Below are positions 16,391 through 25,901 of a DNA stretch of 64,000 bases, one piece after another. The DNA is from JAHRVQ01 sp029941905 (GTDB lineage: Bacteria; Pseudomonadota; Gammaproteobacteria; Pseudomonadales; Azotimanducaceae). How positions within the stretch are numbered: the stretch's first letter is position 1; every line of letters begins with the position of its first letter. The DNA is taken from the NCBI GenBank assembly GCA_029941905.1, contig JAPYTQ010000021.1, positions 1 through 64,000 of the forward strand. Reading direction: 5' to 3'. A program made the position numbers and the translations under genes. Below the pieces are notes generated by a model, which ran no database searches, had not been told where the DNA came from, and saw only the letters and a program-made list of their open reading frames with translations.

Positions 16391-17230
16391 ATGTCAGAAC
16401 TAACTTTAAAAACCGTACTCTATGAGGTGACCGACAGTGTTGCCCTGGTCACCTTGAATCGCCCGGAAAGAATGAACGCGTGGAATAGTACAGTTGCCAG
16501 TGAACTCAGTCTCGCTCTGAGATATGCAAACGAAGATGATGGGGTCAGGGCGGTTGTTATCACCGGCGCTGGTCGAGCATTCTGTGCCGGGGCTGACCTT
16601 GAAAAAGGGGGTGACACATTTTCAGGACGATCCGATGATGGGAGCAGGGCAGCGATAAGTGAAAATGTTGGCAGGGATGTTACCAATGTTCATCCGTACG
16701 AGATTAACAAGCCGGTCATTGCAGCCATTAACGGTGCTGCGGTGGGCGTGGGCATGACCTACCCCATGTTGTGTGATATTCGAATCGCAGCCGAGGATGC
16801 CAAGATGGGCTTCGTGTTTACGCGAAGGGGAATGATCCCCGAGCTTGCTTCGCATCTTCTGGTTCAGAGGGTAGCTGGCTTTTCAAATGCCGCGGACCTA
16901 TTGCTGTCAGGTCGTATATTCCTCGGCACAGAAGCGGAAGAGTTAGGGATCGTCAGTAAAGCGCTGCCGAGGGATGAAGTTCTGAATTATGCTATGGATA
17001 AGGCCGCAGACTACGTGAATGCCGCGCCAGCTTCTGTAGCCATTACCAAAAAGTTACTCTGGCAGGGTCTGGATTCGAGTATGAGTACCATGTTGAAAAA
17101 GGAAGGGCCGTTGTTTGCCTGGGTAGGCAATCAGGCAGACGCAAAGGAAGGTATTCTCTCGTTCGTCGAAAAACGGACGCCGGAGTGGTCATTGTCGGCG
17201 GTGAATGATTTACCCGACAGTCTTAAATAA
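16391..17230 (+). CDS. Enoyl-CoA hydratase/isomerase family protein
   Basis: 279-residue crotonase-fold enzyme acting on acyl-CoA thioesters. Oxyanion-hole segments GAGRAFCAGADLEKG and INGAAVGVGMTYPM are present, as is the Glu in RRGMIPELASHLL. SD GCAGGAGG lies directly before the ATG. Divergent from the VOC gene, with a 169-bp gap in which I see no clear operator. Could hydrate an unsaturated CoA ester formed after ring cleavage, or act in general beta-oxidation. Confidence 0.85.
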   Translation: MSELTLKTVLYEVTDSVALVTLNRPERMNAWNSTVASELSLALRYANEDDGVRAVVITGAGRAFCAGADLEKGGDTFSGRSDDGSRAAISENVGRDVTNVHPYEINKPVIAAINGAAVGVGMTYPMLCDIRIAAEDAKMGFVFTRRGMIPELASHLLVQRVAGFSNAADLLLSGRIFLGTEAEELGIVSKALPRDEVLNYAMDKAADYVNAAPASVAITKKLLWQGLDSSMSTMLKKEGPLFAWVGNQADAKEGILSFVEKRTPEWSLSAVNDLPDSLK

Positions 17231-17251
17231 AGCAGCAAAGGGAATAGAGCT

Positions 17252-18241
17252 ATGAGAGTGTTGGGCATGTTGTTGCTGATGGTTTGTTTGTCTGCTGGTG
17301 CAGATGTGATTTATATGAAAAATGGAGACCGCATAACTGGGGAAATCAAGAAAATATGGGACAACTCGATTACCATTGAAGCATCATACAGTGACGACTT
17401 TGATGTCGACCTCAAAGACGTCGCCTCTCTGAAAACAGATGGGGATTTCCATGTTAACCTTTATAAGGGCGGGGAAGATGACTACAAATTCGTCAGGTCT
17501 GATGTCGCGGGCAAGGTCATTCTTCAGTCCGGTGAGGATCGAGTTCTAATTGCTTTAACCGATTTGAAAAAGGTAGAGGAAATTGAGGATTTCTTTGATT
17601 GGGAGCGCAAGATTGATGTAAGTCAGAATGTTAGTCGGGGTAACACGGATAGCGCCATCTATAATCTGAACGGGACATTCTCTGTTAAGTGGGGCGATCA
17701 CAGAACGAACTTTGATCTTTCGATGGTACGTGAAGAACAGGATGGCAGTAAGCTCAAGGACAAGGATCGGCTGTTTGCATCTTATAACTGGATATTTTCC
17801 AAACCCTGGTTTGCAGCGGCTAACTTAACGTTAGAGCGTGATCCTATCGTGTTGTTGGATCAACGTACCTCGATAAACCCCGCATTGGGTTATGATATCT
17901 GGGATGACCCGGGTAAAACATTGAACGTTCAGTTAGGTGGTGGTCTTCAAAACGAGACCATCGACGGCGAGAGTCAGAGCAGTACACTTATTGAATGGCG
18001 GCTTCGATATGCGCACGATTTTCGTGGCGGCGATTTTGAACTTTTCCATAACCATCAGCTCTACAGGAGTCTCGGTGGCAGGGAAAATCTGGTGCTGAAC
18101 AGTGTCACCGGATTTCGCTACGACATCACGGATGATATCTATCTTAATATTCAACTTAACTACGATGTGGATTCCGAACCGGTCGAAGGAACTGAGGGCG
18201 AGGATCTCAGTCTGCTTTTCGGCGCAGGTTTTGATTTTTAA
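17252..18241 (+). CDS. DUF481 (YdiY-like) outer-membrane protein
   Basis: 329 residues: a signal peptide (LGMLLLMVCLSAGA), then a small N-terminal domain with DVIYMKNGDRITGEIKKIWDN, then from about residue 125 a beta-barrel with alternating hydrophobic strands (VSRGNTDSAIYNLNGTFSV, WEWR-like strands) and a final aromatic strand FGAGFDF, as expected for BAM-dependent insertion. This is the salt-induced outer-membrane protein family; molecular role unknown. 21 bp after the enoyl-CoA hydratase gene with its own SD, so possibly in one transcript. Confidence 0.8.
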   Translation: MRVLGMLLLMVCLSAGADVIYMKNGDRITGEIKKIWDNSITIEASYSDDFDVDLKDVASLKTDGDFHVNLYKGGEDDYKFVRSDVAGKVILQSGEDRVLIALTDLKKVEEIEDFFDWERKIDVSQNVSRGNTDSAIYNLNGTFSVKWGDHRTNFDLSMVREEQDGSKLKDKDRLFASYNWIFSKPWFAAANLTLERDPIVLLDQRTSINPALGYDIWDDPGKTLNVQLGGGLQNETIDGESQSSTLIEWRLRYAHDFRGGDFELFHNHQLYRSLGGRENLVLNSVTGFRYDITDDIYLNIQLNYDVDSEPVEGTEGEDLSLLFGAGFDF

Positions 18242-18247
18242 TCAGGA

Positions 18248-20638
18248 ATGACAATGATGGATAATCTAACCCTGTCTGGGCTCTCGGTTTTAGATCTTGG
18301 CACCCGTACCAGTACTGCCTGGTGCTCGCGCTTGCTGGCTGATTTTGGGGCTGAAGTCATTGCTGTCGAATCCAAAACTCGTCATCCACTTCGGCAACAT
18401 GGCCCGTGTGATTCTCAAGGCGAGAGTATTCCAGCCAGGTACTTTTTAATCAACAAAAAATGGGGAGCATTCGAACAGGTATCTTGTCTCATCAGTGAAG
18501 CCGACATTATTCTTACAAGCTCCATTGAAGGCGACTGGAGTGCAGAAAACTTGTCTGCACAAAACGAGCAGGCACTTGTCTGCGGGATTAGCGCCTATGG
18601 TCTTAGTGGTGCGCTTTGTGGATTTATCGGTAACGATCTGACAGCTTGTGCTGCGTCCGGATGGGCCTGGGTGAATGGGCTTCAAGGTCGGCCACCCCTT
18701 AAAAGTAGTGGTTATCAGGCCTCATACCAGGCTGGCACCTATGCTTTTGGGACCTTGTTGGCTGCCGTGATTGAACAATTGGCGGATGGCGGTAGTGGTC
18801 AGATTATTGATATTTCGGAGCGGGAGGTGTTGGTATCAACATCTGCTCCAGCGCCTCTGCGTTATCAATACTCCGGATTTATGTGGTCAAGAAAGCCCGC
18901 CGTAGACGTTAATGAGGGGCCTATTCCGGTTAAGGATGGGTGGTTCGCGCTAACGATTTCACGACCGGCGTTCTGGATTAAGGCAATGCGATTGTTGGGA
19001 TTGCCGGATCTTGCAGATGATAAGGAATTACAACAGTCCGGGCTACGCCATAAACACAAGGACCGCTTTGTCGAGCGCGTTGCCACAGCAATGAAAGATT
19101 GGAACCGGATGGATCTTTTTCAGGCGCTGGGTGAACAACGGGTGATTGCGGGACCGGCACTTCGAATGGATGAACTATCGGACAATCCGCAATTTGAAGG
19201 TCGTGGTTTCCTGAGAGAGTCTGGTGATGGCGTTCGTTATCCTGGCCCCTTTGCGAAAATGTCGGTCTCAGACTGGCGCACACCGAAAGAACTGGGCACT
19301 GTGACTTCATTCACCCAACAACCCAAAATCACGGTGGAGCCAAGACGAGCCATCGGCGGTATCGTCAGGAAAACCGGACCTCTGCATGGTTTTCGCGGTC
19401 TGGTGTTAACCCAGGCATGGGCTGGGACTTATGCTACAGAACTACTGGCTCTGCTGGGCGCCGATGTTATTCAGCTGGAAACCCGTGGTCGGTTGGATAG
19501 CTGGCGAGGCAGCTATCAAAACCCAATACCAAAGAACATGCAGCAGACCGAATCTGCGAAACACGCCTGGAACTGCAGCCCACTGTATAATGCCGTTAAT
19601 TTGAACAAGCGTTGCATTACTGTAGACCTGAGTGAGCCGGAGGGTGTTGAATTGTTCAAGGATCTTGTGGTTCAGACGGATTTTGTTGCCGAGAACTTTT
19701 CACCCAGGGTGATGGGTAATCTTGGAATAGACTACGACAGTCTCAAAGCATTAAAACCTGATATTGTCATGGCCAGTTTGTCTGCTTACGGCGCCGAGGG
19801 GCCCTGGGCGCATGTGCCGGGCATTGGTGGAACCATAGAGCCATCCTCCGGCATGTCTGCGTTGTTAGGTTACAAGGGTGAACATCCAATGAACTCGGGC
19901 CAGATGTATCCCGATCCGGTCGCTGGACTTTGTGGATACTCGGCCATCCTGCTGGCACTGCTGCATCGGGATAGAACAGGACAGGGGCAGTACATCGATT
20001 TGTCGATGCAGGAGGCTAACTTTACCTTTATTGGCGACGCCTGGTTGGAGTACGAAATAAATGGCACTGTCAGGGAGCCCATGGGGAATTCCCACAGCGG
20101 CTTTGCGCCGTGTGGTATCTATCCAACAGCCGGTGAAGATAATTGGATTGCCATTTCGGGCGAAACTGATGCCCAATGGCAGGCAATTGTCGAACTGCTG
20201 AAGCTTGAACCAACCGAAAACTTTGACACCAATAGACAACGGCAGAGATTTGAAGAACAGCTGGACGAAGTGATGGGTCGAAAAACAGCTAATCTGGATC
20301 GGCTGCAGCTGTCCCGCCAACTACAGGATGCAGGTGTTCCTGCGGCCGCTGTGCTCAGACCCGACGAGATCGCTGGAGACAGTGATCTAAGGGATCGCGG
20401 TCATATGATGAATATTAGACATCCTGAAACTGGTGCGTATTGGCAGTCTGTACTACCTGCTAAATTTAGTCGGTCCAATATTGATTCACCATTACCTGCG
20501 CCAACACAAGGCCAGCATTCGTGGGAGGTCTTCAATGAGCTTCTCGCAATGGAGCCGCAAACATACGAACAACTCTGTGATCGGGAGATTACCGGCGTCG
20601 GGCCGTGTGACAAGAGTTCTGTGGCAAATCAGGCGTAG
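18248..20638 (+). CDS. Tandem-fused family III (CaiB/BaiF) CoA-transferase
   Basis: 796 residues, about twice the usual 400. Residues 8-370 and 380-770 are each a family III CoA-transferase module. These enzymes move CoA between carboxylic acids through an Asp-anhydride intermediate. The C-terminal half keeps the catalytic Asp (D556 in MYPDPVAGL, followed by LLHRDRTGQGQYIDLS). In the N-terminal half the aligned position is Ser159 (GYQASYQAG), so it should be inactive, giving a one-chain pseudo-dimer with a single catalytic centre. SD spacing favours internal ATG 18254 over 18248. Substrate unknown. Confidence 0.85.
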   Translation: MTMMDNLTLSGLSVLDLGTRTSTAWCSRLLADFGAEVIAVESKTRHPLRQHGPCDSQGESIPARYFLINKKWGAFEQVSCLISEADIILTSSIEGDWSAENLSAQNEQALVCGISAYGLSGALCGFIGNDLTACAASGWAWVNGLQGRPPLKSSGYQASYQAGTYAFGTLLAAVIEQLADGGSGQIIDISEREVLVSTSAPAPLRYQYSGFMWSRKPAVDVNEGPIPVKDGWFALTISRPAFWIKAMRLLGLPDLADDKELQQSGLRHKHKDRFVERVATAMKDWNRMDLFQALGEQRVIAGPALRMDELSDNPQFEGRGFLRESGDGVRYPGPFAKMSVSDWRTPKELGTVTSFTQQPKITVEPRRAIGGIVRKTGPLHGFRGLVLTQAWAGTYATELLALLGADVIQLETRGRLDSWRGSYQNPIPKNMQQTESAKHAWNCSPLYNAVNLNKRCITVDLSEPEGVELFKDLVVQTDFVAENFSPRVMGNLGIDYDSLKALKPDIVMASLSAYGAEGPWAHVPGIGGTIEPSSGMSALLGYKGEHPMNSGQMYPDPVAGLCGYSAILLALLHRDRTGQGQYIDLSMQEANFTFIGDAWLEYEINGTVREPMGNSHSGFAPCGIYPTAGEDNWIAISGETDAQWQAIVELLKLEPTENFDTNRQRQRFEEQLDEVMGRKTANLDRLQLSRQLQDAGVPAAAVLRPDEIAGDSDLRDRGHMMNIRHPETGAYWQSVLPAKFSRSNIDSPLPAPTQGQHSWEVFNELLAMEPQTYEQLCDREITGVGPCDKSSVANQA

Positions 20639-20648
20639 GGTTTGAATA

Positions 20649-21020
20649 ATGGCATACCTTATCGTATTCGTCGGCGCTGTATTCATGGCACTGGGGTTGT
20701 TTATTACTATCAGGCCGGATGTCAGTTTCGAGCTGATCCGTAAATACGCGATGTCGATGCAATTCAAAGTGATCAACGTCCTGCTCGGCTTGATGATAGG
20801 CATCTTGTTCATCAGCTTCGCTGAAGAATCAAAGTACCCTGCTGTTTTCACAATTATTGGAATGATCGCCATAGTAAAGGGCATGGTTCGTGGCCTGATC
20901 GGGCTCAGTGATTTTCAGGATCTTGTTAGCTGGTATTTGAAGGCGATCAGGCCATTTGCCCGGGCAATGGGATTGTTGGTGGTGGGGTTCGGTGGCTTTA
21001 TTATCCACGCAGCTCAATAG
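20649..21020 (+). CDS. Small multi-span membrane protein of unknown function
   Basis: 123 residues with about four hydrophobic segments (1-20, 40-58, 64-82 and 100-120). No catalytic motif recognised. It begins 10 bp after the CoA-transferase gene, with an SD-like TAGGG, and is probably in the same transcript. The call as a real gene rests on position, SD and the clean membrane-protein pattern. Confidence 0.6.
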   Translation: MAYLIVFVGAVFMALGLFITIRPDVSFELIRKYAMSMQFKVINVLLGLMIGILFISFAEESKYPAVFTIIGMIAIVKGMVRGLIGLSDFQDLVSWYLKAIRPFARAMGLLVVGFGGFIIHAAQ

Positions 21021-21150
21021 TCAAGTGTCCCCAAGCTTGATCTGACGTTAATCGGCATCATCTTGGCCTGCGCCTTACGAGTTTGGAAACTCAGGATTGT
21101 CTGGTCAGGTGGGTTCAAGAATTGCTATCTTGAATTTGCGTTCATCGCCG

Positions 21151-22518
21151 TCAGCCCGGAGATTTCCAACTGGTCGATGCTTCGATTGATGATCGGTAAG
21201 CAGGTAAGCAATAGAAAAATAGTATTGCAGCAAGAGGGTAGAACAGTACACAGGCAGTGGCGATTGAATAGTGCAGCATCGCATCATCCTGGTACAGAAA
21301 GTCAGTGAACGCCGCCAGAATACTACCGCCGAGTGCCATGCCGATCATGCTGGTGGCAAATATGTAGACAGCGGTAATCTGCCCTCGCATCTGGTTTGGA
21401 GTAATCTCAACGATCGACACTGCCATAATGCCAAGGTAGGATCCTGACAGGAAAACTGCGGGCCACAGCATCAGCAGGGTGCGTTCAGCAGAACCCATGA
21501 GTGGCGCAGCAGTCATGAAAGGTATCGCTAAAATAGCAGCGAAGCACATGGTACGAACGTTTGCGTCGATGTAGCCGCGTTTCCTTAACAGGCTCGCGCA
21601 CCAGGCTGCAACCATGACGCCTGCGCTGCCTGCAATCAGTATGATCATGCCATAGGAAACGCCCGCTTCACTCTTTGACAAACCGTAATTGCGGGTAAAC
21701 AGCTCCGGGTACCATGCGGCACTTCCATACTGAGCCATTGCCATCAATGAGGAGCCAAGCAACAGACAAAGGTAGACTCTGCGTTTTTCCCACATGAAAC
21801 TAACTACATCGGTTAGGGGTATCTGCTCCAGTACCTCACCATTGTTGGAGATGAGTCCTTTTCTTCTTGGCTCATCAATAGTCAGCAACAAAATGCTCAG
21901 TAACATGCCGGGTGCACCTACGGTAATCAGTGTCGCCTGCCATGGTTTGATCTCACCGATCAGCGGGATACTGATGACCCCCACGCTCGCGTAATAGTCG
22001 TACAACAGGCCACCGATGATCAGGGCGAGTCCGGCCCCCACCTTTACCCCAAGTTTGTAGAAAGACATCGCAAAACCGACATGTTTTGGGCGAAAGCTAT
22101 CGAGAATCAGCGAGTATGCTGGGGGGGATAATCCTGCTTCACCTGCGCCGACTCCCATACGAGCCACGAACAATTGGGTAAAGTTTTGCGTTAATCCACT
22201 GGATACTGTCATCAGGCTCCAGAAAAATACAGAGCCTGAAACTATCACTCGCCTGGAATAGCGGTCAGCAAGTCTGCCGAGAGGCAGACCAGCAAAGGCG
22301 TAAAGTAAAGCAAATGCTGCTCCCGCAAGTAAGCTGTACTCGAAGTCGCTGATGCCAAAGTCTTCCCTGATCGGGCCAACCAGCAAGGCCAGGATCTGTC
22401 GGTCGATAAAAGAGAGAATGTAGGCCGAGAATAACAACCCGAGACTGTAACTGGCGGAATTGAGACTTGGATAACCGTCGTCAAGGATGCTCGTGTTGCT
22501 GGGTGAAATTGTGGACAT
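21151..22518 (-). CDS. MFS transporter, Spinster-like subfamily
   Basis: 455 residues with 12 predicted spans. MFS signature between spans 2 and 3: GLPLGRLADRYSRR; first span contains YILSFIDRQILALL, and GVGAGEAGLSPPAYS follows in span 4-5, both typical of the Spinster-like MFS branch common in organisms that degrade steroids and aromatics. ATG 22518 chosen; an upstream in-frame TTG at 22536 adds six residues without an SD. Divergent from the SDR gene. Substrate unknown, uptake of an organic acid is plausible. Confidence 0.85.
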   Translation of the reverse strand: MSTISPSNTSILDDGYPSLNSASYSLGLLFSAYILSFIDRQILALLVGPIREDFGISDFEYSLLAGAAFALLYAFAGLPLGRLADRYSRRVIVSGSVFFWSLMTVSSGLTQNFTQLFVARMGVGAGEAGLSPPAYSLILDSFRPKHVGFAMSFYKLGVKVGAGLALIIGGLLYDYYASVGVISIPLIGEIKPWQATLITVGAPGMLLSILLLTIDEPRRKGLISNNGEVLEQIPLTDVVSFMWEKRRVYLCLLLGSSLMAMAQYGSAAWYPELFTRNYGLSKSEAGVSYGMIILIAGSAGVMVAAWCASLLRKRGYIDANVRTMCFAAILAIPFMTAAPLMGSAERTLLMLWPAVFLSGSYLGIMAVSIVEITPNQMRGQITAVYIFATSMIGMALGGSILAAFTDFLYQDDAMLHYSIATACVLFYPLAAILFFYCLPAYRSSIEASTSWKSPG

Positions 22519-22590
22519 GGGAGTATTAAACCACAACTATTTACAGCATCGGGGCAAAGATCTGTATATTGTGCCAGTGAACATCCAAAA

Positions 22591-23400
22591 GTGGAGAAAC
22601 CGGTGACAATAACAATTCCCTTTGGTTACCAGCTTGAAAACAAAGTCGCGATTGTAACTGGTGGCGGGGCTCTCAACGACGGCATTGGCAACGGTCGCGC
22701 TGCAGCGTTACTGTTAGACAAGGCTGGCGCAAGTGTTGTTGTGGTGGACCGGGAAGTTGAGCGCGCCGAAACGACTGTTTCGATGATGGCATCGAACCGG
22801 GGGTTTGCATTGGGTGGGGACATCACTGACGAAGTAGTTTGTAAGAAGATCGTTGCGGATACTGTCGAGCGATTCGGCAGGTTGGATATCCTCGATAACA
22901 ATGTCGGTATAGGCAGCCGCGGCAGCGTTGTCGACGAGCAACCTTTAAATTGGGAGCGGGTGATGCGTGTTAACGTCACGACAATGTTCCTGATGGCCAA
23001 ACACGCGATTCCAGCGATGAAAAACTCAGACGGTGGTTCAATTGTTAATGTTTCATCTATCTCGGCAATCCGACCGAGAGGGCTGACCGCTTACTCTGCG
23101 TCAAAAGGTGCAGTCATCAGCCTGAGCAAAGCGATGGCGGTGGATCACGCGCCAGATGGAATTCGGGTTAACTGTGTGCTGCCCGGTCCGGTATATACTC
23201 CTTTGGTTTCTGCTCATGGAATGAGTGACATCGCCAGGGAAAATCGACGAAATTCATCGCTGCTGCAAATAGAAGGAACCGGTTGGGATGTGGGCAATGC
23301 GGTTTTGTATCTGGTTTCAGACATGGCACGATACGTCACGGGGCAATGTCTGATTGTCGATGGTGGGGTGACGTTGAAAGGCCCGGAAAGGGGCACTTAA
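22591..23400 (+). CDS. Short-chain dehydrogenase/reductase (SDR)
   Basis: 269-residue NAD(P)-dependent oxidoreductase. Cofactor motif VTGGGALNDGIGNGRA (an insertion of about three residues compared with TGxxxGIG), ILDNNVG for the NNAG motif, catalytic Ser in VSSISA and Tyr/Lys in YSASKGA; C-terminal VTGQCLIVDGG. Starts with GTG at 22591; a second GTG at 22603 is possible. Close to, and divergent from, the MFS gene, so transport and oxidation of one compound may be linked. Confidence 0.85.
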   Translation: MEKPVTITIPFGYQLENKVAIVTGGGALNDGIGNGRAAALLLDKAGASVVVVDREVERAETTVSMMASNRGFALGGDITDEVVCKKIVADTVERFGRLDILDNNVGIGSRGSVVDEQPLNWERVMRVNVTTMFLMAKHAIPAMKNSDGGSIVNVSSISAIRPRGLTAYSASKGAVISLSKAMAVDHAPDGIRVNCVLPGPVYTPLVSAHGMSDIARENRRNSSLLQIEGTGWDVGNAVLYLVSDMARYVTGQCLIVDGGVTLKGPERGT

Positions 23401-23444
23401 GCGAAAAGCCGGAGTCTGATAGCAGGTGGAGTAAGAGCCAATAA

Positions 23445-25865
23445 ATGATCAAAAATTATCTGTTGATTGCGTGGCGCCATATCCTGAAAAACAAACTCTA
23501 TTCATCGATCAACATTCTGGGACTGGTCGTAGGTCTGAGTGTATTTTTATTCGGTTCCCTGCTGGCAAATTACGAGAATACACATGACGTATTTTTCAAA
23601 AATTCTGACCGGATTTTCACCGTAGGTTCCATATTTTCACCCACTGCGGATATCGGTATCAGCGTAATTGACAGCGCCAATACTGCAGTCGGCCCCTTAG
23701 TCAAGGCAGATATCCCTGAAATTGATCTGGTCGCGCGTACCCTGAGAAGGGAAATGCTGGTTTCGGTGGAGAACAGTGACTATTACCAGGTGATACGATT
23801 CGCTGACGCTGACTTACTGCGAATTTTTGATTTCGCCTACCTCGAAGGAAACCAGACTGCTTTGGATGTCAAAAATGGTCTGGTGATAACCCGCAGCGCG
23901 GCAACGAAGTATTTTGGTGAAGGGCCTGCCCTCGGGCGGTCAATTGAACTCGATCACGACAAAGTAGTCAACGTGACCGCAGTTGTTGCGGATCTGCCTG
24001 CGAATTCTCACTTTAACTCTTCGCTCGTTATTTCATATCCGTTCGAACTGGTGGCACATATCTCGGTGCTGAACAGCGAAGACAACAATGTTGAGGAAGG
24101 CAACTGGGAAAACCTCGACCTCCACGACCTTACCTATCTGTTAGCGCCGGACAAGACCAGGCTATCGTGGTTACAAACAAAAATGGACGGTATGTTCAGC
24201 AGCCACTATCCCAGTGAACAAAGCGATATTATTACCGGTTTCAAGGTGAGCCGACTGCAGGATGCCAATACGTTCCTGTGGACTGCACTGGGGATGCCGA
24301 TTATTGAGACGGTGCAGTTGCTCGCTATTCTCGTGCTGATTGTCGCCATTGTTAATTATACGAATCTTGCGACAGCACAATCGTTTGGAAGAACGCGGGA
24401 AGTTGGCCTGCGAAAAACAATGGGTGCTGATCGCTCCCAGTTGCTGGTCCAGTTCCTGGTTGAAAGCGTGCTCATTGCAACCATCTCTATGGTACTCGCG
24501 GTAGGTGTTCTCGAACTGGTGGTGCCGGTATTCAACGCCAGTCTCGGCAAAGGGATGACTATCGACTATGCCGTCACGCTTCCATGGTTATTGCTGACAA
24601 CTTTCGCAGTGGGTGTAATAGCCGGTGCTTATCCTGCGTACTTGATTACGCAAACCAGTCCCATTGACGCCCTGCGTGACAGTTCTCCAGGAAGCAGCAA
24701 GGGAACGTTATTTCGCTCAATTATGCTCGGCGTACAATTTGCAATTTCGATTTTCATGCTGGCCATTGTGCTGGTGGTGTTTTTCCAGAATGCCAAACTG
24801 CAGGAAAGCGGTGATGTTTTTCCGCGATCACAGGTGGTCTCTTTACAACGGCTGAATGTCCCTGAGATTCAATCCCGGCTGGAAGTACTCAAAAATGAAA
24901 TCAGCGCTGTTTCGGGTGTGACGGGTTTTGGCTATTCAAGTCAGATTCCGTTCCAGCAAAGTAACTCACCCTTGCGGGTCACTGCAGTGAGGGGTGATGA
25001 ATCGGGCGTCTTCACACCGCTGCAAGTGGCAATAAACCCGGGATTTTTTGAGGTATATGATATTCCACTTCTAAAAGGCCGGGGTCTGGGCGAAGAAGTT
25101 TCCGATGACACCTTGAAGGAAGGTGTTTACACGGTGAATGTGGTAGTCAACGAGATGATGCTTGATGAACTGGGATATAACATGGCTACCGAGCACCCTG
25201 TCTTCTACGATTACTCGACGACTGAACAAATCCACGCTTACACGGTCGTTGGGGTCATCCCCGACCAGAACTTTCGCGGCTTTCATAATCAGGTCAAGGC
25301 CATGGTGTTCCTCAAGGGCTCGCAATACTACGACATTGCGTCGGTAAGAATCCTGGGACGGGACTTTCAATCCACATTAGTGGATGTCGAGAAAGTATGG
25401 GATGAAATAATCCCTGAATACCCGATTCAAGTGCAGTTTCTTGACGAAACTTTCAACGATGTATTTAGAATATACTCAGCAATGACCCAGGCGCTGACTG
25501 GCTTCGCTTTTCTTGCCATGACCCTGTCGATGGTTGGACTCTTCGGCCTGGCGGCATTTATGGTGGAACAAAGGACCCGGGAAATTGGCCTACGGAAAGT
25601 CATGGGTGCCAACCTGGTGCAGATAATCAGATTGCTGATCTGGCAGTTTTCTAAGCCCATAATATGGGCGTCACTGATTGCCCTACCCGCTGCATATTTT
25701 GCTTCGCGCACCTATCTTGATTTTTTTGCTGATCGTCTGCCTTTTTCTGGCGTCTTTATTGTGGTTGCCGGAATGATCGGGATAGTGCTCGCGTGGGCCA
25801 CCGTCTCCATTCATGCCTTCAGAATTGCGAAGGCCAACCCAATCCACGCATTACGCACTGAGTAG
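23445..25865 (+). CDS. MacB/FtsX-type ABC transporter permease without adjacent ATPase
   Basis: 806 residues with the duplicated type VII permease plan: N-terminal span (INILGLVVGLSVFLFGSLLA), a large periplasmic MacB_PCD domain, a first FtsX block with REVGLRKTMGA near residue 320, a second periplasmic domain, then a second FtsX block with REIGLRKVMGANL near 720. The ending NPIHALRTE is typical. About eight spans in total. Such permeases need a LolD/MacB-like ATPase and move lipids, peptides or signals mechanically; none is encoded in the window. No operon partner on this strand. Confidence 0.87.
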   Translation: MIKNYLLIAWRHILKNKLYSSINILGLVVGLSVFLFGSLLANYENTHDVFFKNSDRIFTVGSIFSPTADIGISVIDSANTAVGPLVKADIPEIDLVARTLRREMLVSVENSDYYQVIRFADADLLRIFDFAYLEGNQTALDVKNGLVITRSAATKYFGEGPALGRSIELDHDKVVNVTAVVADLPANSHFNSSLVISYPFELVAHISVLNSEDNNVEEGNWENLDLHDLTYLLAPDKTRLSWLQTKMDGMFSSHYPSEQSDIITGFKVSRLQDANTFLWTALGMPIIETVQLLAILVLIVAIVNYTNLATAQSFGRTREVGLRKTMGADRSQLLVQFLVESVLIATISMVLAVGVLELVVPVFNASLGKGMTIDYAVTLPWLLLTTFAVGVIAGAYPAYLITQTSPIDALRDSSPGSSKGTLFRSIMLGVQFAISIFMLAIVLVVFFQNAKLQESGDVFPRSQVVSLQRLNVPEIQSRLEVLKNEISAVSGVTGFGYSSQIPFQQSNSPLRVTAVRGDESGVFTPLQVAINPGFFEVYDIPLLKGRGLGEEVSDDTLKEGVYTVNVVVNEMMLDELGYNMATEHPVFYDYSTTEQIHAYTVVGVIPDQNFRGFHNQVKAMVFLKGSQYYDIASVRILGRDFQSTLVDVEKVWDEIIPEYPIQVQFLDETFNDVFRIYSAMTQALTGFAFLAMTLSMVGLFGLAAFMVEQRTREIGLRKVMGANLVQIIRLLIWQFSKPIIWASLIALPAAYFASRTYLDFFADRLPFSGVFIVVAGMIGIVLAWATVSIHAFRIAKANPIHALRTE

Positions 25866-25901
25866 CATTGGAGTAAGTCATCACTAGCGGAGTGTCCTGA
25901 A

